Source of the DNA: Arthrobacter sp.
GTDB taxonomy: Bacteria > Actinomycetota > Actinomycetes > Actinomycetales > Micrococcaceae
Assembly: GCA_025464925.1 (NCBI GenBank)
Contig: JAODMS010000039.1
Coordinates: forward strand, 1-22,532
DNA length: 22,532 bases
Direction of reading: 5' to 3'
Of the stretch, positions 7,848 through 15,507 are shown piece by piece. The notes beneath the pieces are model-generated. The model did no database searches. It saw only the letters and a program-made list of their open reading frames with translations, and was not told where the DNA came from. Numbering within the stretch: position 1 is the stretch's first letter; each line of letters opens with the position of its first letter. A program made the position numbers and the translations under genes.

Positions 7848-9659
7848 TTAGCTGTTGCGGACGGCGTTGACCACGAAGTCCACGGCCTTCTCAACGGACA
7901 CGTTTTCAGCGTTCCCGCTGCGGCGGTCCTTGATCTCCACGACCCCGTCCACCAGTCCGCGCCCGACGGCGAGGATGGTCGGCACGCCCACGAGTTCGGC
8001 GTCGCCGAACTTCACTCCCGGGGAAACCTTGGGGCGGTCGTCGTAGATGACCTCGAGGCCGGCGGCCTCAAGGTCCAGCGCCAGCTTTTCGGCGGCAGCG
8101 AAAATCTCTTCGCCGCGGCCGACTGCCACGACGTGGACATCAGCGGGAGCGACGGCCCGCGGCCAGACCAGGCCCTTGTCGTCGTGGTTGGATTCGGCCA
8201 GGGCGGCGACGGCGCGGGTGACACCGACGCCGTAGGAGCCCATGGTCACCACGACCTGCTTGCCGTTCTGGTCCAGGACTTTCAGGTCCAAAGCCGCCGC
8301 GTACTTGCGGCCGAGCTGGAAGATGTGGCCCATTTCGATGCCGCGGGCGGTTTCCAGCGGTCCGGACCCGTCGGGGGCCTCGTCGCCGGCGCGGACCTCG
8401 GTGGCTTCGATGACGCCGTCCCAGCCGAAGTCACGGCCCGCGACCAGCCCGAACACGTGCCGGCCGGCTTCGTTGGCGCCGGTGACCCAGGCGGAACCGC
8501 TGACGACGCGGGGGTCCACGAGGTAGAGCAGCTTGGCGGCGCCCTCCGTGCCCAGCAGCGGCGCGTCCAGGGACAGGCCCGGGCCGAGGTAACCCTTGAC
8601 GATGAGCGGGTGCTTCTTGAGGTCCTCGTCGTTGGCTGCCTCAAGCGTGATCTCGCCTGCGATCGGCAGGAAGGACCCAATGTTCGCTTCCACGCGCTTG
8701 AGGTCCACGCCGCGGTCGCCCGGCAGTCCGATAACGACGATCTGGCGTTCACCGGTCGGCAGCGTCACGGCGAGGACGACGTTCTTCAGGGTGTCGGCGG
8801 CAGTCCAGGCACCGCCGTCGGACTCTGCCCGGGGAACGAGGCGGTTGGCTGCCTCGACAAGCGTGTCGATGGTGGGGGTGTCCGGGGTGTCCCGGACTTC
8901 CGCTGCCGGGGCGTCGCTGAAGTCGATGTCCGCGGGGACCACGGTGGTGACGGCCTCGACGTTGGCAGCATAACCGCCGGCGGAGCGCACAAAAGTGTCC
9001 TCGCCGATCTCGGTGGGGTGCAGGAATTCCTCGCTCTTGGACCCGCCCATGGCGCCGGCCGTGGCCGCCACCGGAATGACATCAAGGCCCAGGCGCTCGA
9101 AGATCTTCAGGTATGCCTCGCGGTGGGCCGCGTAGCTGGCATCCAGTCCTGCGTCGTCGACGTCGAAGGAGTAGGAGTCCTTCATGATGAATTCGCGGCC
9201 GCGCAGCAGGCCTGCCCGGGGGCGTGCCTCGTCACGGTATTTGTTCTGGATCTGGTAGTTGCTCAGCGGCAGGTCCTTGTACGAGGAGTACAGGTCCTTG
9301 TCCAGCAGGGTGAACATTTCTTCGTGCGTGGGGGCCAGCAGGTAGTCGTTTCCCTTGCGGTCCTTGAGCCGGAAGATGCCCTCGCCGTACTCGGTCCAGC
9401 GGTTGGTGACCTCGTAGGGTTCCTTGGGCAGCAGGGCCGGAAAGTGGACTTCCTGCGCGCCGATGGCGGACATTTCCTCGCGGATGACCTGCTCCACCTT
9501 GCGCAGCACGCTCAGTCCCAGCGGCAGCCAGGTGTAGATCCCCGGCGCGGCCCGGCGGATGTATCCGGCACGGACCAGGAGCCGGTGGCTGGCCACCTCG
9601 GCATCGGCGGGATCTTCACGCAGGGTGCGCAGGAACAGCTTGGACAGTCGAAGGACCAC
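7848..9659 (-). CDS. proS: Prolyl-tRNA synthetase (bacterial type)
   Basis: Class II aminoacyl-tRNA synthetase that charges tRNA-Pro. The opening [19 protein letters not shown] with [23 protein letters not shown] and the motif-2 region [17 protein letters not shown] are diagnostic. An editing (INS) domain occupies roughly residues 230-400, containing [17 protein letters not shown] and [11 protein letters not shown]. Motif 3 ([17 protein letters not shown]) and a C-terminal anticodon-binding domain (~480-603) follow. The 603 aa length fits the bacterial form with INS insertion. The start is GTG at 9659. No T-box or Shine-Dalgarno was recognised upstream. Confidence 0.98.
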   Translation of the reverse strand: MVLRLSKLFLRTLREDPADAEVASHRLLVRAGYIRRAAPGIYTWLPLGLSVLRKVEQVIREEMSAIGAQEVHFPALLPKEPYEVTNRWTEYGEGIFRLKDRKGNDYLLAPTHEEMFTLLDKDLYSSYKDLPLSNYQIQNKYRDEARPRAGLLRGREFIMKDSYSFDVDDAGLDASYAAHREAYLKIFERLGLDVIPVAATAGAMGGSKSEEFLHPTEIGEDTFVRSAGGYAANVEAVTTVVPADIDFSDAPAAEVRDTPDTPTIDTLVEAANRLVPRAESDGGAWTAADTLKNVVLAVTLPTGERQIVVIGLPGDRGVDLKRVEANIGSFLPIAGEITLEAANDEDLKKHPLIVKGYLGPGLSLDAPLLGTEGAAKLLYLVDPRVVSGSAWVTGANEAGRHVFGLVAGRDFGWDGVIEATEVRAGDEAPDGSGPLETARGIEMGHIFQLGRKYAAALDLKVLDQNGKQVVVTMGSYGVGVTRAVAALAESNHDDKGLVWPRAVAPADVHVVAVGRGEEIFAAAEKLALDLEAAGLEVIYDDRPKVSPGVKFGDAELVGVPTILAVGRGLVDGVVEIKDRRSGNAENVSVEKAVDFVVNAVRNS

Positions 9660-9760
9660 TAGATAGGTATCCGTTTCTGGGGAGGTGCCGGGGCAAAACT
9701 GGAAAAGACTCGAGAAAACTGGGTAATAGCGTCTAGGTACTAATCTACCGTCAAGAAGCA
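9660..9760 (-). promoter_or_regulatory. proS upstream region with promoter-like A/T-rich stretch
   Basis: The 176-nt gap (9660-9835) is locally A/T-rich. On the minus strand TTGACG (9754-9749) is a good -35, with CGCTAT or GCTATT 17-18 nt downstream as a poor -10. A second A/T-rich stretch (GGATACCTATCTA) directly abuts the GTG. The element used cannot be decided. No tRNA-responsive leader was recognised. Confidence 0.35.
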
Positions 9761-9797
9761 GCCCCCGGGCCGCGGTCCACGACTGGCCGCCCCGGCT

Positions 9798-9842
9798 GGC
9801 AGCGCCTAACCCGGCACCGCCTGAACCGGCAGCGCCTAAAAC
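9798..9842. repeat. three 15-bp tandem repeats across the GNAT stop codon
   Basis: Three adjoining imperfect copies occur on the plus strand: GGCAGCGCCTAACCC (9798-9812), GGCACCGCCTGAACC (9813-9827) and GGCAGCGCCTAAAAC (9828-9842). The GNAT stop codon (TAG, 9838-9836) lies in the third copy. The unit is exactly five codons and stays in frame; the same codon reads CAG in the middle copy and TAG again in the outermost. Confidence 0.7.
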
Positions 9843-10723
9843 AACACCGTCGCGAAGGTGCCCACCTGCTGGAATCCCACCCGCTCGTAGGTGGCGCGGG
9901 CCCGTGCGTTGAACCCGTTGACGTACAGGCTCGTGATGGGCGCGAGGCTCTGGGCCAGGACCACGACGGCGGCCATGTAGCCGGCGCTCAGGCCACGTCC
10001 GCGGAATTCGGGATTCATCCAGACGCCCTGGACCTGGGTCGCGTGCGGAGTGACGGCGCCAAGCTCGGCCTTGAAGACCACCTCGCCGTCAGAGTTCAGG
10101 TGCACCAGGGAATGCCCCTGGCGGATCAGTCCCTTGACCCGGCGGCTGTAGTACTCCCGGCCGCCGAGGTAGGGCGAGTAGCCGACTTCCTCCTCGAACA
10201 TTGCCGCGCAGGCCGGCAGGATCTTGTCGAAGTCCGCGAGCCGGCCGAACCCCAGCGCAGGCTCCGGCCGGACCGCCGGCGGGCCGGAGATCGTCATCAG
10301 GGGCTGGTCGTCGCGGATTTCATGAGCGGTCTGGCCGAGCTGCTCCAGCGCCGAATAGATGGCCATCACCGTTTCGGCAGGGCCGAAGATCGAGGCGTAG
10401 CGGCGCCCGGACTGGTGGGCAGCCATCGCCACGAGGCCCGCCAGTTCAGGGTCCAGCTGCACCGGAACAAGGTTGGCACCTGCCCAGCAGGCGCCGAGGA
10501 GGGTGCCGCCGTCGAACACGCCGAGAATGCTCGCACCGCCGGGAGTGGGCGACGCCGATCCGGCGGCGCCCAGATGGGAGAGCAGAAAGACATTGGCGAC
10601 CGGGTCCTGCCGGGCAAGTGCCGACAACTGCTCGGTGTCCGAGCCGCTGAGGACACGGACGGCAACGCCCTGGGCGTCGCCGTCCTTACGAGACGCTAAC
10701 CACGGGGCTACCCTTGACAGCAT
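9836..10723 (-). CDS. GNAT family N-acetyltransferase with N-terminal DUF4081 domain
   Basis: Two-part protein. The N-terminal half (~10-150) resembles the DUF4081 domain found with actinobacterial GNATs ([16 protein letters not shown]). The C-terminal half is a GNAT fold with the acetyl-CoA pyrophosphate loop [18 protein letters not shown] and the terminal [24 protein letters not shown]. The acceptor substrate is unknown. The gene sits between ispG and proS, a position often kept in Actinobacteria. I chose ATG 10723 (MLSRVAPWL) because GGAGG (10740-10736) is 12 nt from it but only 3 nt from the ATG at 10732. Either start overlaps the end of ispG (38 or 47 nt), implying translational coupling. 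Confidence 0.9.
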   Translation of the reverse strand: MLSRVAPWLASRKDGDAQGVAVRVLSGSDTEQLSALARQDPVANVFLLSHLGAAGSASPTPGGASILGVFDGGTLLGACWAGANLVPVQLDPELAGLVAMAAHQSGRRYASIFGPAETVMAIYSALEQLGQTAHEIRDDQPLMTISGPPAVRPEPALGFGRLADFDKILPACAAMFEEEVGYSPYLGGREYYSRRVKGLIRQGHSLVHLNSDGEVVFKAELGAVTPHATQVQGVWMNPEFRGRGLSAGYMAAVVVLAQSLAPITSLYVNGFNARARATYERVGFQQVGTFATVLF

Positions 10724-11852
10724 CTTTGCCATCGGCCTCCCCCATCTCTTCCGCGATACGCATGGCCTCTTCGATCAGTGTCTCAACAATCTGGTCCTCC
10801 GGGACAGTCTTGATGACCTGTCCCCGCACAAAGATCTGGCCCTTGCCGTTGCCCGATGCGACGCCGAGGTCAGCTTCGCGGGCCTCGCCGGGACCGTTCA
10901 CGACGCAGCCCATGACGGCAACCCGAAGCGGGACCTCCATGCCTTCCAGACCGGCGGTGACCTGCTCTGCGAGAGTGTACACGTCCACCTGGGCGCGGCC
11001 GCAGGAAGGGCACGAGACGATCTCAAGTTTGCGCGGGCGCAGGTTGAGCGACTGCAGGATCTGGTTGCCCACCTTGATTTCCTCCACCGGAGGCGCGGAG
11101 AGGGACACCCGGATGGTGTCCCCGATGCCGCGGGACAGCAAGGCGCCAAAAGCGGTGGCGGACTTGATGGTGCCCTGGAAGGCGGGGCCGGCCTCGGTGA
11201 CGCCGAGGTGCAGCGGCCAGTCGCCCTGTTCAGCCAACATCTCGTAGGCGGCGACCATGATGACCGGGTCATTGTGCTTGACCGAGATCTTGAAGTCGCG
11301 GAAGCCGTGCTCTTCGAACAGCGAGGCTTCCCAGACGGCGGATTCCACGAGGGCTTCCGGGGTGGCCTTGCCGTACTTCTTCAGGATGCCGGGCTCCAGC
11401 GATCCCGCGTTGATGCCGATGCGGATCGAGGTGCCGTGATCCTTGGCGGCGCGGGCGATTTCCTTGACCTGGTCATCGAATTTGCGGATGTTGCCGGGGT
11501 TCACCCGCACCGCCGCGCAACCGGCCTCGATGGCGGCGAAGACGTACTTCGGCTGGAAGTGGATGTCCGCGATCACCGGGATCTGGGACTTCTTGGCGAT
11601 GATCGGCAGTACCGCCGCGTCATCCGCGGACGGGCACGCGACCCGCACGATGTCGCAGCCGGAGGCCGTCAGCTCGGCGATCTGCTGCAGGGTGGCGTTG
11701 ATGTCCGTGGTCGGTGTCGTGGTCATCGACTGCACGCTGATGGGGGAATCGGAGCCGACGCCGACCGAGCCCACCTTGATCTGTCTGGTCTTCCGGCGGG
11801 GGGCAAGAACGGGGGGCGGCGCTGACGGCATACCCAGGCTGACCGAGGTCAC
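10686..11852 (-). CDS. ispG: 4-hydroxy-3-methylbut-2-en-1-yl diphosphate synthase (IspG/GcpE)
   Basis: Enzyme of the MEP isoprenoid pathway that converts MEcPP to HMBPP using a [4Fe-4S] cluster. The TIM-barrel part begins with RKTRQIKVG and [15 protein letters not shown] and includes [12 protein letters not shown] and VRVNPGNI. The cluster ligands are Cys ~281 and ~284 in SCPSCGR and Cys ~315 in [10 protein letters not shown]. With the GTG at 11852 the protein has 388 aa, normal for bacterial IspG. That start has AAGGAG (11863-11858) 5 nt upstream; upstream extension to 11933 would overlap the YciI-like gene and looks non-coding. dxr of the same pathway is about 4 kb away. Confidence 0.97.
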   Translation of the reverse strand: MTSVSLGMPSAPPPVLAPRRKTRQIKVGSVGVGSDSPISVQSMTTTPTTDINATLQQIAELTASGCDIVRVACPSADDAAVLPIIAKKSQIPVIADIHFQPKYVFAAIEAGCAAVRVNPGNIRKFDDQVKEIARAAKDHGTSIRIGINAGSLEPGILKKYGKATPEALVESAVWEASLFEEHGFRDFKISVKHNDPVIMVAAYEMLAEQGDWPLHLGVTEAGPAFQGTIKSATAFGALLSRGIGDTIRVSLSAPPVEEIKVGNQILQSLNLRPRKLEIVSCPSCGRAQVDVYTLAEQVTAGLEGMEVPLRVAVMGCVVNGPGEAREADLGVASGNGKGQIFVRGQVIKTVPEDQIVETLIEEAMRIAEEMGEADGKDAVKGSPVVSVS

Positions 11853-11890
11853 GTGGACTCCTTGTATCGAAGGTCTCTGTTGGCGGAGGG

Positions 11891-12184
11891 CTAGGAGGCG
11901 TGATCGGCCAGGAGGCCGGTCAGCGGGGCCCACACGGTGGTGCGCGTGCCGGAAATGGCGCCTGCGGCTGCGAACGGATCCTGCTTGAGGATTCCGTTCA
12001 GGGCCGTCTCATCGGCCGCCTGAAAGATGAGCAGCGCGCCTGCGCCGTCCCCGTAAGGGCCACTGGCGAGGATCGCGCCCTCCTGGGCAAGTCGTGCGGT
12101 CCATTCGCGGTGCGCAGGGCGGCTGGCATCCCGGGCTTCCGCGGATTCAGCGTCGTATACGTACTCCACAGCAAAAACAGTCAT
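11891..12184 (-). CDS. YciI-like family protein
   Basis: Small 97-aa protein with the YciI ferredoxin-like fold pattern: [39 protein letters not shown] and PFAAAGAI. The conserved His (His25) and Asp (Asp46) correspond to the His-Asp pair proposed as active site in the family, whose biochemical role is mostly unknown. The stop codon is 38 nt before the ispG start, so it probably shares a transcript with ispG. The 93 nt upstream contain a -10-like TAGTGT suggesting a separate leaderless start. Confidence 0.87.
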   Translation of the reverse strand: MTVFAVEYVYDAESAEARDASRPAHREWTARLAQEGAILASGPYGDGAGALLIFQAADETALNGILKQDPFAAAGAISGTRTTVWAPLTGLLADHAS

Positions 12185-12196
12185 ATGGATACACTA
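12185..12196 (-). promoter_or_regulatory. -10 box of a leaderless start (YciI-like gene)
   Basis: TAGTGT (12196-12191) is followed by exactly 6 nt and the ATG at 12184. There is no Shine-Dalgarno, and the -35 position is poor (TGGGAA). If used, this promoter would drive yciI-ispG independently of the genes upstream. Confidence 0.42.
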
Positions 12197-12277
12197 TCGC
12201 CCCGCCTGCCCTGTTCCCATCCAGACCCTGCCAGGCCGGGGCCGGAGGCCAGGCGGCGGGCGGGGATCGGTCGCTGC

Positions 12278-12727
12278 TCAGCCGAGGAAGAGAACCTTGG
12301 CCAGCGCCGCGATGCCGGCCGCCCACAGCATGGAGGTCAGGGTTCCGATGATGAACCGCTCAGCGGCAACCGGCGTCTCCTTCAGCTCGGCGAAGCGCCC
12401 CAAGCCCTTGACGGCCACCACATACGCGATGGCCACCGGCTGGCCGGCGAGGATGGCAAGGCAGACCGCGAGCCGCTCGAGAACGCCGATGATTGCGCCG
12501 CCGCGGAGGATTCGTGTGCTGCTGACCGCTTCGGCTGCCGCCTGGTCCGGCGCCGGCTGCGGGCTCAGGGGATCGACGGTGACGTCGGCCGAGGGGTCCT
12601 CGAGGGCACTGCTGGCGGCGGCGGTCCGCTCGTCAATGGTACGGGCAAGCCGGAAGACCAGGGCGGTGACCGGCCAACCGCCGAATCCTGCGGCGAGCAG
12701 GGCCACGGTGATCCAGAGGGCGTTCAA
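12278..12727 (-). CDS. Small membrane protein resembling the C-terminal part of DUF3307
   Basis: 149 aa with one N-terminal hydrophobic helix (~3-25), an Ala/Pro/Asp-rich polar stretch (~32-70), and two or three C-terminal hydrophobic helices (~76-148). The C-terminal portion (IIGVLERLAVCLAILAGQP, then VKGLGRFAEL, then ERFIIGTLTS) matches, from memory of the family, the conserved end of DUF3307 membrane proteins, which often accompany SatD genes. It is shorter than usual DUF3307 proteins and appears to have a replaced N-terminal half. The ATG at 12727 overlaps the stop of the SatD-like gene by 4 nt, so the two are translationally coupled. Function unknown. Confidence 0.72.
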   Translation of the reverse strand: MNALWITVALLAAGFGGWPVTALVFRLARTIDERTAAASSALEDPSADVTVDPLSPQPAPDQAAAEAVSSTRILRGGAIIGVLERLAVCLAILAGQPVAIAYVVAVKGLGRFAELKETPVAAERFIIGTLTSMLWAAGIAALAKVLFLG

Positions 12728-13467
12728 CTGTCTCCTTCTGTGATGCTGTTTCCGGCTTTCCGGCTGTGCCGGGGCGCATCCTGGGCGCCGGCGCCGTTCG
12801 TGCCGGGAATTTTATCGTGCGCAAGTTCGAGCAGCATTGCCGCTGCCGGTCTCGCCGCCCATTCTTCCTGCCAGCCGGACCGCAGGAGTGCGCGGCTCAC
12901 TGACTGTTCGGTGATTCCGAGTTTCCGGGCCGTGATTTTTTGTGTGCCATGGGTGCCGGTGTGCTCCTGCTGCACCGAGCGCAGCACGTCCACCACCTTC
13001 CATTGCGCCGCGGTGCGGTCCTGGACCAGCCGTCCGATCAGCCGCAGCACGGCCTCGGCGTTGGCACAGGCGGTAACGCCGGCGGAATCCTCCGGCGATA
13101 CCGAGGCCTGTCCCCTCCGGAGGCCGCCGGAGACAACCGCGAGCGGCGCACGGGCGGCCGCCGACTTGGCCCGTTCTACCGCGAGCCGGGCCGCCACGAA
13201 GGCAGGTCCGGAGCCTTCCCGGGGGCTGGCGGGCAGCGGCAGATCCACCGGCCCCACCCCGATCCCGACGTACCAGCGCCCGCGGCGCAGGGCATGCAGG
13301 GCTATCTCCACGACTTCTTCCGGCCGTTCCAGGACGCCCTGCACCTCATCACCGACGGAGCGCTCGAAGTGCCCCGCGATGGACAGCCCGGCCAACTCCG
13401 CCAAAAGTTCCGGGACGCGGTCGACGTCGGTGCTGCTGCCGCGCTGGTCGATCGTCAGAACGTACAT
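12724..13467 (-). CDS. SatD-like protein with C-terminal helix-turn-helix
   Basis: 247 aa. The N-terminal half resembles the SatD family: IDQRGSS (Asp7), RSVGDEVQGVLE (Gly39-Asp40-Glu41), a strand WYVGIGVGPVDLP (~65-77), and GPAFVAARLAVERAK (~87-101). This order recalls a diverged nucleotide-cyclase/GGDEF palm, with an early acidic residue, a GDE hairpin and a glycine-rich strand. The C-terminal half has a clear HTH, KITARKLGITEQSVSRALL (~177-195), as in MarR or sigma-like regulators, then a disordered tail. ATG 13467 has no usable Shine-Dalgarno but lies 6 nt after a -10 box. It overlaps the DUF3307-like gene by 4 nt. Role unknown; a regulator or stress-related switch is inference. Confidence 0.75.
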   Translation of the reverse strand: MYVLTIDQRGSSTDVDRVPELLAELAGLSIAGHFERSVGDEVQGVLERPEEVVEIALHALRRGRWYVGIGVGPVDLPLPASPREGSGPAFVAARLAVERAKSAAARAPLAVVSGGLRRGQASVSPEDSAGVTACANAEAVLRLIGRLVQDRTAAQWKVVDVLRSVQQEHTGTHGTQKITARKLGITEQSVSRALLRSGWQEEWAARPAAAMLLELAHDKIPGTNGAGAQDAPRHSRKAGNSITEGDS

Positions 13468-13502
13468 ACTCCCAGCCTAAAGGGGAAATATCCGATCATC
13501 AA
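13468..13502 (-). promoter_or_regulatory. near-consensus leaderless promoter of the SatD-like operon
   Basis: On the minus strand TTGATG (13502-13497), a 17-nt spacer, TAGGCT (13479-13474) and 6 nt lead directly to the ATG at 13467. This is textbook spacing for a housekeeping sigma factor, with transcription starting on the A of the start codon. Confidence 0.7.
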
Positions 13503-13537
13503 TCGATTTCGGCTGATCATCTGGAATCATCCGAAAT
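13494..13537. promoter_or_regulatory. operator-like repeats upstream of the SatD-like gene
   Basis: Direct repeats GATCATC (13494-13500), GATCATC (13515-13521) and AATCATC (13525-13531) are spaced 21 and 10 bp apart, that is two turns and one turn of the helix. A perfect inverted repeat ATTTCGG (13506-13512) / CCGAAAT (13531-13537) overlaps them, and AATCGATT (13501-13508) is itself a palindrome. The first repeat touches the -35 box of the SatD-like promoter, so a bound protein could block or recruit polymerase. An autoregulatory site is inference. Confidence 0.5.
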
Positions 13538-13649
13538 GGGCTAAGAATCACCGGTCACCCGGATGCGGATCGGACCGGCTCCCTCCTGCCCCGCCCGGGG
13601 GGACCGGAAACTCTTGATCGAATCTTGAGTGAAAGCGGGGCGTTCCTTG

Positions 13650-14156
13650 ATGCTGGGCTGGCAATGTTCTTGGTGTCAGCCAGACCGGCTGCGGAACAAA
13701 AACACGGAGGCTCCGATTACGGATGAGGCCAGACACGCGCCTGACACGAGGCCATCGCTGGAGCTGCAGCGGATTTCCAGCATGGCCGAGGAACTCGAGA
13801 GCCCGGTTTACGCGTTGCGGTTCCTGGCCGACTTCCTGGACCTGCTTCCTCGCCGCATCGACCGGATTCTGCGCGGCTTGCGGGAATGGGATGCGAAACA
13901 AACCACCGATGCCCTGGTCAGCTTGAGAGTAACTTCATCCATGGTCGGAGCCGTGGACGCGGAGGCACAATGCCGGAGCATCGAAACTCTCCTCCGGACA
14001 GGACGCTTCGAGCTTGCCTCCGAGGCCGGCAAGGACCTCCATCAGACCGTCGCGTCGCTTATTGCAGCGGCGCCTGATCTGCTGCTTGCCGCGAGGCTGG
14101 CCGTCCGGCGGTCCACCGTGCCGAGGCCGGACGAGGACGCTACCCGAAGAGATTGA
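13650..14156 (+). CDS. Hpt-like helical protein lacking the phospho-histidine
   Basis: An all-helical region (SPVYALRFLADFLDLLPRR, then DRILRGLREWD, then a long helix) resembles a histidine phosphotransfer (Hpt) four-helix bundle. The segment VSLRVTSSMVGAVDAEAQC aligns with the Hpt signature H-[ST]-L-K-G-S-S-x-x-x-G-A, but the histidine position holds Val and Gly is absent, so phosphotransfer is unlikely. The start is unsettled: ATG 13650 is the first in-frame ATG, but 13650-13715 looks non-coding. GTG 13629 and ATG 13782 are alternatives, and a good GGAGG (13706-13710) precedes only an ATT at 13716. It is divergent from the SatD-like gene, and its 3' end overlaps the end of rseP by 17 nt (convergent). 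Confidence 0.68.
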   Translation: MLGWQCSWCQPDRLRNKNTEAPITDEARHAPDTRPSLELQRISSMAEELESPVYALRFLADFLDLLPRRIDRILRGLREWDAKQTTDALVSLRVTSSMVGAVDAEAQCRSIETLLRTGRFELASEAGKDLHQTVASLIAAAPDLLLAARLAVRRSTVPRPDEDATRRD

Positions 14157-15471
14157 CCGGCTTGACGATGTCCGCGTAAATCAGCAAAGCGCCCATGCCC
14201 ATCAGCAGCACCGCCACCACATAGGTCACCGGCAGCAGCTTGGCGATGTCGAACGCGCCAGGATCGGGGCGGCCAAAGAGCTTGGCAATCCGGCGCCGGG
14301 CCCCCTCGTACAGCGCGCCCGCCACGTGGCCGCCGTCGAGGGGCAGGAGCGGAATCAGGTTGAAGACGGCCAGGGCGAAGTTGAGCCCGGCCAGCAGGCC
14401 CACCAGGGCACCCAGCCGGGACTGCACCGGAACCTGCTCCATGGCGGCGACCTCACCGGCCACGCGGCCAACTCCCACCACACTGATGGGGCCATTGGGA
14501 TCGCGGGGCTCCTCGCTGAAGGCAGCCTTCGCCACGCCGGCCACCCGCGCCGGCAGATTCAGGACGACCCCGGCAACCTGCCTGATGTTTTCGCCCGCCA
14601 TCGGCAGCACGGACGACGCCGGCTGCTGCACCAGCGTGGTCTGCGCACCGACGCCCAGGAATCCCACGTCGTGGTACTGGAGCTTGCCGTCGGCGTCCTT
14701 GGCCTGCCGGCCGTCGGCGCCGACCACCGGCCGCGCAGAGAGCACCGGGGTGACGGAGGTGGTGACGGAGGCGCCGTCGCGCTCCACCGTGATGCTGACC
14801 TGCTTGTCCGCCGAGGCGCGGATCCAGCCAGTGAGTTCATCCCAGCTGCGGACGGCCTTGCCGTCGAAGGAGGTGATCACATCGTTGGGCTTGAGTCCCG
14901 CGGCCGCCGCGGGTGTGAGCTTGCAGTCCGCGGAGTCCGGGTCCACGGTCTCCCCGGCCTTGACCTGGCATTTGGAGACGTCGGCGAGGGTAGTGGTCTG
15001 CGTCGCGACGCCGAAGCCCATCAACAGCACGGCCGTCAGCACGACGCCGATCAGCAGGTTCATCGCGGGGCCGCCGAGCATGACGATGACTTTCTTCCAG
15101 ACCGGAAGCCGGTAAAAGACCCGGTTCTCGTCCCCGGGGCCGATTTCCTCATGCGCCAGCGAGCGGGCGTCGGTGGCCAGGGACTGGAACATGCCGGTGC
15201 TGGAGGCGCGGACGGTGCCGTCGTCCTTGTTCGGCGGGTACATGCCGATCATGGACACGTAGCCGCCCAGCGGGATGGCCTTGACGCCGTACTCGGTCTC
15301 ACCCCTGCGCCTGGACCAGAGCGTGGGCCCGAAGCCGATCATGTATTTGGTGACCCGGACTTTGAACAGCTTCGCCGGCACCAGGTGCCCCACTTCATGC
15401 AGGGCAATGGAGAAGGCGATGCCGATCGCCACGAAGACGACACCAAGGAGAAAGAGGAGGACGGGACTCAT
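14140..15471 (-). CDS. rseP: RIP metalloprotease, site-2 protease family (RseP/Rip1-like)
   Basis: Membrane-embedded zinc protease (M50B) that performs regulated intramembrane proteolysis, for example of anti-sigma factors in mycobacteria (Rip1). The HEVGH zinc motif (His25, Glu26, His29) lies in the first membrane helix. A PDZ domain around residues 180-260 includes GLKPNDVITSFDGKAV, and the third zinc ligand is in [16 protein letters not shown] (Asp ~378). Four hydrophobic helices and 443 aa are normal for actinobacterial members. The gene begins 36 nt after the dxr stop, the conserved dxr-rseP-ispG arrangement, but here ispG is separated by an accessory stretch. Confidence 0.96.
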   Translation of the reverse strand: MSPVLLFLLGVVFVAIGIAFSIALHEVGHLVPAKLFKVRVTKYMIGFGPTLWSRRRGETEYGVKAIPLGGYVSMIGMYPPNKDDGTVRASSTGMFQSLATDARSLAHEEIGPGDENRVFYRLPVWKKVIVMLGGPAMNLLIGVVLTAVLLMGFGVATQTTTLADVSKCQVKAGETVDPDSADCKLTPAAAAGLKPNDVITSFDGKAVRSWDELTGWIRASADKQVSITVERDGASVTTSVTPVLSARPVVGADGRQAKDADGKLQYHDVGFLGVGAQTTLVQQPASSVLPMAGENIRQVAGVVLNLPARVAGVAKAAFSEEPRDPNGPISVVGVGRVAGEVAAMEQVPVQSRLGALVGLLAGLNFALAVFNLIPLLPLDGGHVAGALYEGARRRIAKLFGRPDPGAFDIAKLLPVTYVVAVLLMGMGALLIYADIVKPVNLFG

Positions 15472-15507
15472 GCTGTGATTTGCTGCTTCCTAGAGACTTC
15501 TCACTAC

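Noticed and set aside
7011..9662. Very long open frame (about 880 codons) on the plus strand
   Set aside because: It lies opposite proS and the TauE/SafE gene, both clear families. It is rich in Gly, Asp, His and Gln, typical of a GC-rich antisense shadow, with no recognisable domain.
9660..9835. T-box or other tRNA-sensing leader upstream of proS
   Set aside because: No T-box consensus, specifier loop or terminator pair was recognisable in 176 nt.
11853..11933. N-terminal extension of ispG
   Set aside because: The GTG at 11852 has AAGGAG 5 nt upstream and gives a family-typical length; the extension overlaps the YciI-like gene.
11900..13480. 526-codon plus-strand open frame across the accessory block
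   Set aside because: Opposite the YciI-like, DUF3307-like and SatD-like genes; its composition is a mirror of those frames and shows no family motif.
13724..13926. Plus-strand ORF beginning ATG 13723 after the GGAGG
   Set aside because: Its translation is Arg/Trp/Cys-rich and out of frame with the coherent helical protein; spacing to GGAGG is 12 nt.
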